The notes under the pieces: model-generated
Told to the model about the DNA's origin: nothing
Databases searched by the model: none
Seen by the model: the letters and a program-made list of their open reading frames with translations, nothing else
Part shown: positions 1 to 6,875 of the stretch, in pieces
How the letters are laid out: each line of letters opens with the position of its first letter
Numbering within the stretch: position 1 is the stretch's first letter
Assembly (NCBI GenBank): GCA_041589175.1
Contig: JBFHWF010000074.1
Location: 1-11,713 of the forward strand
DNA length: 11,713 nt
Direction: 5' to 3'
DNA from: SZUA-229 sp041589175
GTDB taxonomy: Bacteria > Pseudomonadota > Gammaproteobacteria > SZUA-229
Translations under genes and position numbers: made by a program

Positions 1-39
1 GACGCAGAATACGGGATTATCAGTGAAATGGCAATGTAA
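1..39 (+). CDS. possible C-terminal tail of an upstream gene (partial)
   Basis: Frame 1 is open from the window edge to a TAA at 37-39 and reads DAEYGIISEMAM. The stop sits at the foot of a long hairpin that lies between it and the end of the minus-strand gene at 90. That is the arrangement expected for two convergent genes sharing a terminator. Twelve residues are too few to identify a family, and another frame also stays open for 17 codons, so this is a positional guess. Confidence 0.3.
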   Translation, partial: DAEYGIISEMAM

Positions 40-80
40 AGCATCCCGACAATAAGGTGGTTCTGTTGTCGGAATGCTTT
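38..80. terminator. hairpin between convergent gene ends
   Basis: Bases 38-52 pair with 66-80 over 15 positions with a single C/A mismatch, leaving a 13-base loop. The stem starts with AAA and ends with TTT, so either strand would give a hairpin followed by a few U residues. No long U tract follows on either side, so termination may be imperfect. It lies 9 bases beyond the stop of the minus-strand outer-membrane gene and could end transcription from both directions. Confidence 0.55.
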
Positions 81-89
81 ACGGAGAAA

Positions 90-1358
90 TTAGAGGAAAT
101 AGCGACGCATATTCAGCTCAAAGATATTGCGCTGATATTCGAAAGCCTGCAGGTTAGCATCATTATCCGTGTGGGTGTATTGAGCATTCAGTGTCCAGGA
201 CTTAAACCAGCCAGAGCGGAAGTCATGGCTTACACCAAGCATGGCCTGCAGTTCGGTTTCGTCACGTTTGATAGTGGTCGACACAAAACCATCAACGCCG
301 CTGTAGTTGTAGTTGCGGCTGCTCAGTGTCATATAGGCACGGGCATTGGTCCATGCAGGGATCTGTCCACCCAGATAAATCTCAGCACCTGAGTAATGCA
401 GTGCCTGGTCATCGGCACCATTGTCGTGGTATTTGATACCCGCCTGAACACCAATGACCTGTTGTGGATAGAACTTGGACAGGTTGATATTCCAGCTGGA
501 AACCGTGCCATCGAGTCCCTGGTCGGCAGCATTGTCGTGTTCTTTATCTGTCAGGGTGTTTTCTACGGTCAGTTCCATGTCGTCAGACAGGTTGTAGGTG
601 AATACCGGGTTTAATGACAGATTGGTTGAGTAGGGGTCGTTACCAAAATAGACCTTGTCGAACTTGATATTCAGTGCCGCACGCCATTTCTGGTTAGCAA
701 GCAGAGCCGGGCCGGTATTGAAGCTGAGTACTGACAGGTTGAAATCACTATTACCGTCGTTATAAGCCTTGTTATAGGCAATGGCCTGAGTGAGCCATTC
801 AAAATCAACCGCCGAGTTGCCCATCTGGACAGTTTCTGCTGCGCGATTACGATGAGAGTAGCTCAGCATCAGCTGGCTGCCTTCACTGCTTTTTCTAACT
901 GCCGAAGGATTCAGGCTGGGAAAGTTGCGAACATTGTTAGGTCCAAGGTTAATATTGGTGTCGTTGAACAGGCCAGCAGACAGGTACAGAGAATGCGTAC
1001 TGCGCTTTTCGTTGGCCTTGATGTCGCCACTCAGCTGAGCCAGGTAGGCAGATATCGCCAGCTTCACATTTTCTGGTGTCGCCGGGTCCTGCATAACCTG
1101 GGTCAGATGTTCTTTTGCGGCTTCATAACGACGTGTCTGGTGATAGGACACGGCCAGTTCGAGGCGAGCGCGATTCAGTTCAGGCTGATGCTGGAGGATA
1201 GTTTCAAACAGCTCGATTGCATGGAACAGATCACCGGCTTCACGGGATTGCATGGCTTCCTGGAAAAGCGCCTCTGCATTGATTGCGTCATCCGCCAACA
1301 GAGGCTGGCTAACAAGGCTGGCCGCCAGGCAGGCCGAAACAAGTGATTTCTTAATCAT
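90..1358 (-). CDS. TPR / beta-barrel outer-membrane protein, Slam (DUF560) type
   Basis: A 422-residue exported protein. Residues 1-22 form a signal peptide (MIKK, hydrophobic core, cleavage after LLA). Residues about 26-95 are two to three TPR-like helical repeats, including the stretch NRARLELAVSYHQTRRYEAA. From about residue 118 the chain has the alternating polar/aromatic pattern of an outer-membrane beta-barrel and ends in RRYFL, like a barrel C-terminus. This TPR-plus-barrel plan, with a GLFNDTNINLGP stretch opening the barrel, fits the surface lipoprotein assembly modifier family, whose studied members move lipoproteins to the cell surface. The substrate here is unknown. I chose the ATG at 1358 rather than an in-frame start at 1430: it begins the signal peptide and has GGAG 10 bases upstream, whereas the longer form would bury the signal. 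It is divergent from lapG. Family call fairly sure; function inferred. Confidence 0.75.
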   Translation of the reverse strand: MIKKSLVSACLAASLVSQPLLADDAINAEALFQEAMQSREAGDLFHAIELFETILQHQPELNRARLELAVSYHQTRRYEAAKEHLTQVMQDPATPENVKLAISAYLAQLSGDIKANEKRSTHSLYLSAGLFNDTNINLGPNNVRNFPSLNPSAVRKSSEGSQLMLSYSHRNRAAETVQMGNSAVDFEWLTQAIAYNKAYNDGNSDFNLSVLSFNTGPALLANQKWRAALNIKFDKVYFGNDPYSTNLSLNPVFTYNLSDDMELTVENTLTDKEHDNAADQGLDGTVSSWNINLSKFYPQQVIGVQAGIKYHDNGADDQALHYSGAEIYLGGQIPAWTNARAYMTLSSRNYNYSGVDGFVSTTIKRDETELQAMLGVSHDFRSGWFKSWTLNAQYTHTDNDANLQAFEYQRNIFELNMRRYFL

Positions 1359-1392
1359 TTTGGTGAAACTCCAGATGTAAAATTTATGCGCG

Positions 1393-1421
1393 ATATTGAC
1401 GTCTTTTTCGCGTATTTTCAA
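1393..1421 (-). promoter_or_regulatory. candidate promoter of the Slam-like gene
   Basis: Read on the minus strand, TTGAAA (1416-1421, 5 of 6 to the -35 consensus) is followed after 17 bases by CAATAT (1393-1398, 3 of 6 to the -10). It lies 35 bases upstream of the chosen start. The weak -10 makes this tentative. Confidence 0.3.
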
Positions 1422-1468
1422 GATAAACACCGCTAAACCGATGGAAATCGAAGGAAAGTGAGAGTATG

Positions 1469-1487
1469 TCGAGTGGGATTCACTCGA
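1469..1487. repeat. perfect 7-bp inverted repeat in the divergent control region
   Basis: TCGAGTG (1469-1475) and CACTCGA (1481-1487) are exact reverse complements around a 5-base centre, giving an operator-like dyad. It lies about 48 bases upstream of the candidate minus-strand -35 and about 72 bases upstream of the lapG start, so one bound regulator could affect both divergent genes. I do not recognise the site as belonging to a known regulator family. Confidence 0.5.
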
Positions 1488-1513
1488 ATGGGTTAGGCAA
1501 TATTATATGAATT

Positions 1514-1551
1514 CGCTATTATTGGTGCCTCTATAACGTATAAAAATAGCG
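1514..1551 (+). promoter_or_regulatory. candidate lapG promoter inside an inverted repeat
   Basis: CGCTATT (1514-1520) is the exact reverse complement of AATAGCG (1545-1551). Between the arms lie two -10-like boxes, TATAAC at 1532-1537 and TATAAA at 1539-1544. No convincing -35 is seen at normal spacing, which would suit an activator-dependent promoter. Transcripts from either box would have a very short leader before the GTG start at 1559. No Shine-Dalgarno sequence is visible there, so translation may be inefficient or nearly leaderless. Confidence 0.35.
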
Positions 1552-1558
1552 GTTTTAA

Positions 1559-2221
1559 GTGAACGATCTCCGAGCCAGGTTGGCACTCCATCTCTTCTGC
1601 GCGCTAAGCCTGCTGCTAGTCGGCCCGTTTTTTGTGGGTATGTCATCAGTACAGGCGCAGGTTGGGCTGTTTGGTTATCAGGAAAATCAGCGTAGTAATT
1701 TGCAGATCTTCCCGCAATGGCTATCAGTGCTTGAACGACATATTAAACAGAACACGCCACAGGGAAATTGCGAAACGCGACAGCTTGACCAGTGCCATCT
1801 AAAAAACTGGATGCAATTTCTGAAAAGTATCAGGCACCTGTCACCCATGCGTCAAGTTGAAGAGGTGAATAATTTCGCCAATCGTCACGACTATATTCTC
1901 GATATTGAAAATTATGGCCTGGAAGATTTCTGGGCAACGCCCCGAGAATTTTTTACTAATAATGGTGACTGCGAAGATTATGCAATAACAAAAATGTTAT
2001 CGCTGAAAATACTGGGTTTTAAAATGGATAAGATCCGGCTGGTCGTATTGCAGGATACCAACCTGAGAACCGCGCATGCGGTACTCGCGATCAATACACC
2101 CAATGATACGCTCATCATGGACAACCAGATCGATGAGGTCGTATCGCATAAACATATTCTGCATTATGTGCCAGTGTATGCGCTTAACGAAAAACAGTGG
2201 TGGATGTATCTGCCGCAATAA
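1559..2221 (+). CDS. lapG: LapG-type periplasmic cysteine protease (BTLCP family)
   Basis: A 220-residue bacterial transglutaminase-like cysteine proteinase. Characterised LapG enzymes cut the N-terminal retention region of large LapA-type adhesins at a di-alanine site, releasing them from the surface. The signal peptide is residues 1-33 (R5 and R7, hydrophobic core, cleavage after VQA). The catalytic triad is visible as C138 in NNGDCEDYAITK, H173 in TAHAVLA and D188 in LIMDNQ, a spacing like that of known LapG proteins. D137 and E139 flank the cysteine and match the calcium-binding residues of LapG, so calcium dependence is expected. The start is GTG: the codon just upstream is a stop, so no longer form is possible, and the arginines of the signal peptide argue against a later start. 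The next gene starts 14 bases on, suggesting one transcript. In known systems that neighbour is lapD; here it is an HD-GYP-type sensor. No adhesin target is in the window. Confidence 0.88.
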   Translation: MNDLRARLALHLFCALSLLLVGPFFVGMSSVQAQVGLFGYQENQRSNLQIFPQWLSVLERHIKQNTPQGNCETRQLDQCHLKNWMQFLKSIRHLSPMRQVEEVNNFANRHDYILDIENYGLEDFWATPREFFTNNGDCEDYAITKMLSLKILGFKMDKIRLVVLQDTNLRTAHAVLAINTPNDTLIMDNQIDEVVSHKHILHYVPVYALNEKQWWMYLPQ

Positions 2222-2235
2222 ATGAATTATAAGAA

Positions 2236-4263
2236 ATGATTAAATCGGCCAATACAATATCTAAAATCGGTGCGCCAGGAACCGCGATACTGTTTCTGCT
2301 GGCGTTTATTGCAATCAGTTTGTGGTTGATTATTCAGTATGTAGATAAGGAAAGACAGCGCGATCTGATGAACTGGCAGTCGCGACTTTCACTGCTTGCT
2401 GAAATTCGAGCAGCTGCAGTAGAAGATGAGCTGATGCAGAGAAAAAATCAGTTGCTGGAGCTGGCAAACAATCCGACGTTGAGACTGTTTCTTTCACAGT
2501 ACGCAGATAAAGACACTATCACGAGTGCAATTATTCGTGCACAACAGGGGCATGTGCGCAATCTTTTAAGTGCAACAGCAGAGCGGCTGGATCTGGTTAA
2601 TCGTAATAATCAAGGTGTGAACCTTAATCAGGAATCAGATTATGGACTGGCACTGTATGATGCCTCACGTGATTTATTGATGAGTAGCAAAGGCTTTCCG
2701 GTAGATGCGGCAGAGTTGCATGGCAGCCTGGTTGATGATGTATATATGACGTCTGGAGTCGTATTGATTGATATTTATAAAAGTCAGCGGCAGTCACCCG
2801 TTTTTGGATTCATTGCACCCGTTATGCATATACAGGGTGGTGATGTTGTTGGTGCGGTGATGATACTTTTAGATCCGGCAAAGAGTCTGTATCCGCTCCT
2901 TGAAAACAGGCAAAGTGCGACATCTTCCGATGAGTCGCTTCTGGTGATGCAGAAAGGCGCAAGTATTCAGTATATAAGCCCGCTTTCAGGAAACAGGGAG
3001 CTGTTTCACCAGTTGCCTGACAATAATAATTCACTGGCATCTTCTTACGCATATCATCATGTGGGTGACTTTACAGAGATGGTAGATTACCAGGGTAGAG
3101 GCGTACTGGTAACTGGGCGTGCTATAACAGGGAGCCGCTGGGTGCTGGTGCAGAAGATAGTTGCCGATGAAGCACTGGCAGAATCGAACAGGCACCAGAA
3201 GTTTCTGTTAACAACCTTTAGTGTTCTGGTGCTTTTTATTGCCACGGCATTTATTGCTGTCTGGCGGCACAGCACCAGTGTGCGCCTGCAAAAGCTGAGT
3301 AAAGAGCTGGAGACGCATACAGCATTGCTGGATGCAGTGACTGAGAATATTCAGGATAATATTCTGCTAGTCGACAGAGATGAGCGTTTGTTATTTATTA
3401 ATCCGTCATTTCTCAAGTCACTGGCGCTAACAGCCGAAGATGCGATTGGTCAGAAGCTGGCAAATGTACTGGGCCAGGGTGTTGCATCAGAGCTTGCGAT
3501 TATTGAGCCCGGCAAGGTGCAGGCAAAGTGCCTCGATATTAATGGCATGGAAAGAAGCTATCACGTGACATCAACTTCGCCTGCATCGGGCGAACATGCA
3601 CAGGCAAAATTATATGTGCTGCATGATATCAGTGAGCTTAAGCAGGCACAGCAGAAACGCGAAGCACTGGCTAAGGGAATTATCAGCACGCTGGTGAAGG
3701 CTGTCGATTTACATGATCCGTTCTGTGCCAATCACTCTGAGCGAACGCGTGAAGTGGCCGTTGAAATCGCCAGGGAGATGGGGCTGGAAGAAGAGCGTGT
3801 TGAAACACTGGAAATGGCAGCACTACTGGCCAATATCGGTAAGCTGTTTATTCCAAAAGACATCCTGACCAAACTGGAAGCGTTGTCGAAAGAGGAATCC
3901 AGTGAGCTTAAGAAACATATTGGCTATGCCGTCGATATACTGTCAGACCTGAGCTTCAATGGGCCGGTGCTGGAGGTAATTGCTCAGAAGAACGAGCGCA
4001 TTGACGGAAGCGGATATCCCGCTGGCCTGAGTGGAGAACAGCTGCTGCCGGAGTCACGTATTCTAGCCGTCGCCAATACATTTGTGGCGATGGCCAGTTC
4101 GAGGGCGTATCGACAGGGCCTGCCGGTAAAAGATGTAGTCGATGCATTGCTGAAACAGACCGATCAGAAATATGATCGTCATGTGGTGGCGGCTTTGTTC
4201 CATATTGCAGAAAACAAGTCTGACTGGGACAAGTGGCAGGATGTTAGCGAAACCGTTATTTAG
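2236..4263 (+). CDS. Cache-PAS membrane sensor with degenerate HD-GYP domain
   Basis: A 675-residue inner-membrane protein. TM1 is about residues 13-36. A large periplasmic sensor (about 37-322) resembles a double Cache domain, with the typical APVMHIQGGDVVGAVMILLD stretch. TM2 is 323-343, then a short helical linker, a PAS domain (about 366-470) and an HD-GYP domain (about 476-660). HD-GYP enzymes hydrolyse c-di-GMP using a metal centre held by His and Asp residues. Here the HD pair is A532-N533 (LLANIGK), the HH pair before ERxDGSGYP is K585-N586, and the later metal Asp is N614. H500, K536, H561 and the GYP at 593-595 remain. Catalysis is therefore unlikely, while a sensing or binding role is possible. 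It lies directly behind lapG, where a lapD gene would be expected, and shares LapD's layout of periplasmic domain between two TMs plus a degenerate c-di-GMP module, although GGDEF and EAL are absent. Architecture is sure; control of LapG is inference. Confidence 0.85.
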   Translation: MIKSANTISKIGAPGTAILFLLAFIAISLWLIIQYVDKERQRDLMNWQSRLSLLAEIRAAAVEDELMQRKNQLLELANNPTLRLFLSQYADKDTITSAIIRAQQGHVRNLLSATAERLDLVNRNNQGVNLNQESDYGLALYDASRDLLMSSKGFPVDAAELHGSLVDDVYMTSGVVLIDIYKSQRQSPVFGFIAPVMHIQGGDVVGAVMILLDPAKSLYPLLENRQSATSSDESLLVMQKGASIQYISPLSGNRELFHQLPDNNNSLASSYAYHHVGDFTEMVDYQGRGVLVTGRAITGSRWVLVQKIVADEALAESNRHQKFLLTTFSVLVLFIATAFIAVWRHSTSVRLQKLSKELETHTALLDAVTENIQDNILLVDRDERLLFINPSFLKSLALTAEDAIGQKLANVLGQGVASELAIIEPGKVQAKCLDINGMERSYHVTSTSPASGEHAQAKLYVLHDISELKQAQQKREALAKGIISTLVKAVDLHDPFCANHSERTREVAVEIAREMGLEEERVETLEMAALLANIGKLFIPKDILTKLEALSKEESSELKKHIGYAVDILSDLSFNGPVLEVIAQKNERIDGSGYPAGLSGEQLLPESRILAVANTFVAMASSRAYRQGLPVKDVVDALLKQTDQKYDRHVVAALFHIAENKSDWDKWQDVSETVI

Positions 4264-4396
4264 AATATTATAAAATAGAAATATATATTTTTTGTAGTTG
4301 CGTTTTCCCTCAATGACAGACATTATGAGCGGATAACTGGTCCTAGAATATAATAATAATGACCTGAACGAGACAAGTGGGGAGCTTGCGACAGTC
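4264..4396 (+). promoter_or_regulatory. AT-rich leader of the ATPase gene, candidate promoter
   Basis: This 133-base gap is large enough for a separate promoter. It contains a perfect TATAAT at 4349-4354, about 43 bases before the ATPase start, but no recognisable -35 at 16-18 bases upstream. GGGGAG at 4379-4384 is the only Shine-Dalgarno-like run and sits 12 bases from the ATG, which is far. A 12-base AT palindrome at 4279-4290 followed by Ts lies just after the sensor stop, but it has no GC stem and is not a convincing terminator. Confidence 0.25.
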
Positions 4397-6553
4397 ATGT
4401 ATGAAGCGTTTTATGGCCTCAAGGAGAAGCCGTTTACTTTATTGCCCGACCCGGATTACCTTTATCTAAGTCCAAAACATCAACGTGCATTAACCCTGCT
4501 CGAATACGGCATGATGAACCAGGCTGGCTTCAGTGTTATTTGCGGCGATACAGGAGCGGGTAAAACCACGCTCATCCGTCGGCTGCTTAGTGAGCTGGGT
4601 GATGACACAACGGTTGGGCTGATAACCAATACCCATCAGTCATTTGGCGAATTACTAAACTGGGTGCTAATGGCCTTTGGTCTCGATGGAGACGGTAAGA
4701 GCAAGGCGCAGATGCACCAGATGTTTATTAATTTTCTGGTAGAGCAGTACGCCGATAAAAAACACACCGTGCTGATTGTCGATGAAGCACAGAACATGAA
4801 GGCCGATACGCTGGAAGAGCTGCGTATGCTTTCGAATATCAATGCCGATAAAGATCAGGTGTTACAGGTTATTCTTGCGGGGCAGCCGGCTCTTCGCGAA
4901 ACGCTGCGTAAACCTGAGCTCATGCAGTTTGCACAGCGTATTGCCGTCGATTATTACCTTGAAGCCCTGAGCATGGAAGAAACCTGTGCTTATATAAATC
5001 ACCGCCTGCATGTGGCTGGTGCAGAGGCTGAAATATTTACCGCAGAAGCCTGTCAGGCAATATATCGTTACAGTGGTGGTACACCCAGGTTGATTAACCT
5101 GTTATGTGATACGGCACTGGTGTATGGCTTTGCCGAGCAGTCAAAAAGCATAAATGCGCAGCTGGTTCACGATGTGGTTGAGGAGCAACATAGTAACAGC
5201 ATTATTCCGACTTTTAATATCGAATCAGAACAGGCAGAGCTCGAGGTCAGCTCGGGCGTTGTAAGTGAGCCACAAAACATCGTGTCGCAGGAAGATGACA
5301 GCCTTGCGCGCCTTACTGAACGTGCCGTGAGTGCTGTTAATGCAGCCGATGCCATTATGCCGGTGAAGAATAGTGAAGTTATTCAGAAGGCGCAGCAGAT
5401 CAATGATGAGCTTGAGAAAGCGGCACAGAGTCAGAAAGAGTCAGCAGTATTGCCAGACGCAACCGTGACGCCTATTAATAAACAGTCTCAGAAAGATTCA
5501 CCGACACCGGAAAAGGAATTTGAAAGCATTGAAGTGGAATCAGCGGTTAAAGATTCAGAACAAAATGCCGAAGTCAGCAAAAGTCAGACAGCATCTCAAG
5601 CAGAAGGTGCTGGTAATAAAGTAGAAGAAGTAGATGTTGAAGTGCCCGGAGAGTCACCGGCTGCAAGCGTATCATCTGCCAGTGCACACAAGGGCGAGAG
5701 CCAACCTGAACAGGAGGTTTACCCGATTGTGCATGTTGAAGAAAACCCCAAGAAAGCATTTAGTCTGTTGTTAGTTGGACTTGTTGGCGGCATGTTTGTC
5801 GCCTCGATTGCAATGGTAATTATTGCCTGGATGTTGTTTAGCACCAATGATGTCAAGTTGACTTCCTCGGTAAATTCAACCTCTCAGTCAGTGGATGTAG
5901 ACGCAACGAGGGAATTAAAAATCCTGCAACAGGAGCGTGATGCTGCGTTAGCAGTGAGTCGTGCGCTTGAACGTGAGCGTGATGCGGCATTAACTGCAGC
6001 AAAGGCGCAGGAAGAAATGCGAGCAGCCGAAATGCGAGCCGCTGAAATCCTCGCGGCCCAGGAAAGGGAGGCGGAAGCAAGGCTACGAGAGGCACGGGCT
6101 CGGGCTCTTGCAGCAGAGCGTGCTGAGCAGAAAGCCATAGAGCGTGAACGCCTGTTAAGGCTGAGAGCAGAACAACGAGCGGCAGAGCTTGCAGCTCAGA
6201 AAGCGCAGTTGCTTAAACAGCAGCAGCTGGAAGCACAGCAACTGGAAGCGCAGCAACTGGCACAGCAACAGAAAGAGAGCGCTACAACGACTACGGCTTC
6301 AACGAGTCAAGTGGTTGTACAGCCACCGGCACAGCAGCCGGCACAACAGGTGGAGGGAGCATTGTCACAACCAGCAGTGCAGCCAGCCCAGGTCGTTAAA
6401 ATAACTCAGGCACCCGTTGTAGAGACTGTGCAACCGACAGTGAAAACACAGAACCTCGCAGATGGCGAAGCAGAGACAAAGGCAAAAGAGATTTTTACGG
6501 CGAATCCATGTAATAGTGCGTCTGCGAAGTTCCTGTCCACATGTAAACGATAA
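4397..6553 (+). CDS. GspA/ExeA-like AAA+ ATPase with membrane anchor and periplasmic coiled coil
   Basis: A 718-residue protein. Residues 1-270 are an ExeA/GspA-type AAA+ domain: the family-typical start MYEAFYGLKEKPF (which fixes the ATG), Walker A GDTGAGKTT at 50-58, Walker B VLIVDE at 125-130, and a SGGTPRLINLL motif near its end. Relatives use ATP to help place secretins, pili or polysaccharide machinery at the cell wall. Residues about 270-450 are a Glu/Ser-rich, probably disordered linker. One membrane helix lies at 456-481. An Ala/Arg/Glu-rich coiled coil follows (about 505-640), with near-repeats such as ERDAAL at 513 and 527, then a Gln/Pro-rich stretch and a tail with two cysteines, C705 and C716. 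The ATPase is thus cytoplasmic and the coiled coil periplasmic. No peptidoglycan-binding domain, as found in classic GspA/ExeA, is visible. A role in an envelope assembly is likely; the partner is unknown. The small membrane protein downstream may be co-transcribed. Confidence 0.82.
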   Translation: MYEAFYGLKEKPFTLLPDPDYLYLSPKHQRALTLLEYGMMNQAGFSVICGDTGAGKTTLIRRLLSELGDDTTVGLITNTHQSFGELLNWVLMAFGLDGDGKSKAQMHQMFINFLVEQYADKKHTVLIVDEAQNMKADTLEELRMLSNINADKDQVLQVILAGQPALRETLRKPELMQFAQRIAVDYYLEALSMEETCAYINHRLHVAGAEAEIFTAEACQAIYRYSGGTPRLINLLCDTALVYGFAEQSKSINAQLVHDVVEEQHSNSIIPTFNIESEQAELEVSSGVVSEPQNIVSQEDDSLARLTERAVSAVNAADAIMPVKNSEVIQKAQQINDELEKAAQSQKESAVLPDATVTPINKQSQKDSPTPEKEFESIEVESAVKDSEQNAEVSKSQTASQAEGAGNKVEEVDVEVPGESPAASVSSASAHKGESQPEQEVYPIVHVEENPKKAFSLLLVGLVGGMFVASIAMVIIAWMLFSTNDVKLTSSVNSTSQSVDVDATRELKILQQERDAALAVSRALERERDAALTAAKAQEEMRAAEMRAAEILAAQEREAEARLREARARALAAERAEQKAIERERLLRLRAEQRAAELAAQKAQLLKQQQLEAQQLEAQQLAQQQKESATTTTASTSQVVVQPPAQQPAQQVEGALSQPAVQPAQVVKITQAPVVETVQPTVKTQNLADGEAETKAKEIFTANPCNSASAKFLSTCKR
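6014..6058 (+). repeat. three tandem 15-base units inside the ATPase coiled coil
   Basis: Units at 6014-6028, 6029-6043 and 6044-6058 encode EMRAA, EMRAA and EILAA. The first two differ at only two bases, both silent third positions, which suggests recent duplication within the coiled coil. Copy number may vary between strains. Confidence 0.6.
6224..6268 (+). repeat. tandem 15-base Gln/Leu repeat near the end of the coiled coil
   Basis: Units at 6224-6238, 6239-6253 and 6254-6268 encode QLEAQ, QLEAQ and a diverged QLAQQ. Because the unit is a multiple of three, gain or loss of copies would change coiled-coil length without breaking the frame. Confidence 0.6.
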
Positions 6554-6600
6554 GTGTGAACAGGTGCAAAGACAGAAGAAGGGACTCGCACTAATGTAAT

Positions 6601-6622
6601 ACAAGGCATAACTGCCGCTTGT
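6601..6622 (+). other. small hairpin between the ATPase gene and the 46-residue gene
   Basis: ACAAG plus GCA (6601-6608) can pair with TGC plus CTTGT (6613-6622) around a TAAC loop, with a two-base bulge. It lies 11 bases before a strong ribosome binding site and has no U tract. It could be an RNA processing or stability element between two co-transcribed genes, or chance. Confidence 0.25.
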
Positions 6623-6632
6623 TCTCAGATTT

Positions 6633-6639
6633 AAGGAAG
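6633..6639 (+). promoter_or_regulatory. ribosome binding site of the 46-residue membrane protein
   Basis: AAGGAAG ends 5 bases before the ATG at 6645. It is the best plus-strand Shine-Dalgarno match in the window and is the main reason to accept this small gene as real. Confidence 0.65.
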
Positions 6640-6644
6640 AAATA

Positions 6645-6785
6645 ATGAGTGCGCTTTATAGCATTATCGTGGTTGTGATTGTGGCTTTACTGTTATTAAT
6701 CAATAGTCTCTGGCTATATGAGTCGGCAGATGCAGCCTGTAATAACTGCGATATCCCCCATGTACAGCTCGAGAACCTGGAATAA
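6645..6785 (+). CDS. 46-residue single-pass membrane protein with CNNC motif
   Basis: A short open frame from ATG to TAA. Residues 5-24 form a strongly hydrophobic helix (YSIIVVVIVALLLLINSLWL). After it comes a short tail with acidic residues and the motif CNNC at 32-35, ending in VQLENLE. The positive-inside rule gives little help because the N-terminus has no charged residue. If the N-terminus is inside, the CxxC-like pair lies in the periplasm, where it could form a disulfide or contact the two-cysteine tail of the ATPase encoded 91 bases upstream. I do not recognise the family. The strong ribosome binding site, hydrophobic composition and placement on the same strand between ATPase and pyruvate kinase support a real gene. 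Confidence 0.6.
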   Translation: MSALYSIIVVVIVALLLLINSLWLYESADAACNNCDIPHVQLENLE

Positions 6786-6875
6786 ACCAGGCCAGCTTGC
6801 CTGATCAGTATATTCCAATAGTCGATACCAGTTATATGAACTACACTAGACAAAACACAGCTCTGGTGTGGAAAT

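Noticed and set aside
852..1346. 164-codon plus-strand open frame inside the Slam-like gene
   Set aside because: It is a shadow of the minus-strand outer-membrane protein, which has a signal peptide, TPRs and barrel strands; the shadow shows no domain pattern.
1322..1358. Possible lipobox (VSAC) in the Slam-like signal peptide
   Set aside because: The cysteine would be residue 10, leaving too short a hydrophobic region; a normal cleavage site after LLA at residue 22 fits better and the protein is a barrel.
1359..1430. N-terminal extension of the Slam-like protein to 1430
   Set aside because: The extra 24 residues would place charged residues before the signal peptide, and the ATG at 1358 has its own GGAG.
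2236..4263. Calling the sensor LapD
   Set aside because: No GGDEF or EAL motif is present; the output domain clearly aligns with HD-GYP through ERxDGSGYP and the following RILAVAN.
4279..4290. AAATATATATTT palindrome followed by Ts as terminator of the sensor gene
   Set aside because: The stem is entirely A-T and short, so it would not form a stable terminator hairpin.
4397..6553. Calling the ATPase the PEP-CTERM/XrtA-system ATPase
   Set aside because: The AAA+ head is similar to that family, but no exosortase, polysaccharide or Prs genes are in the window and the C-terminal half is different, so the general ExeA/GspA-like name is safer.
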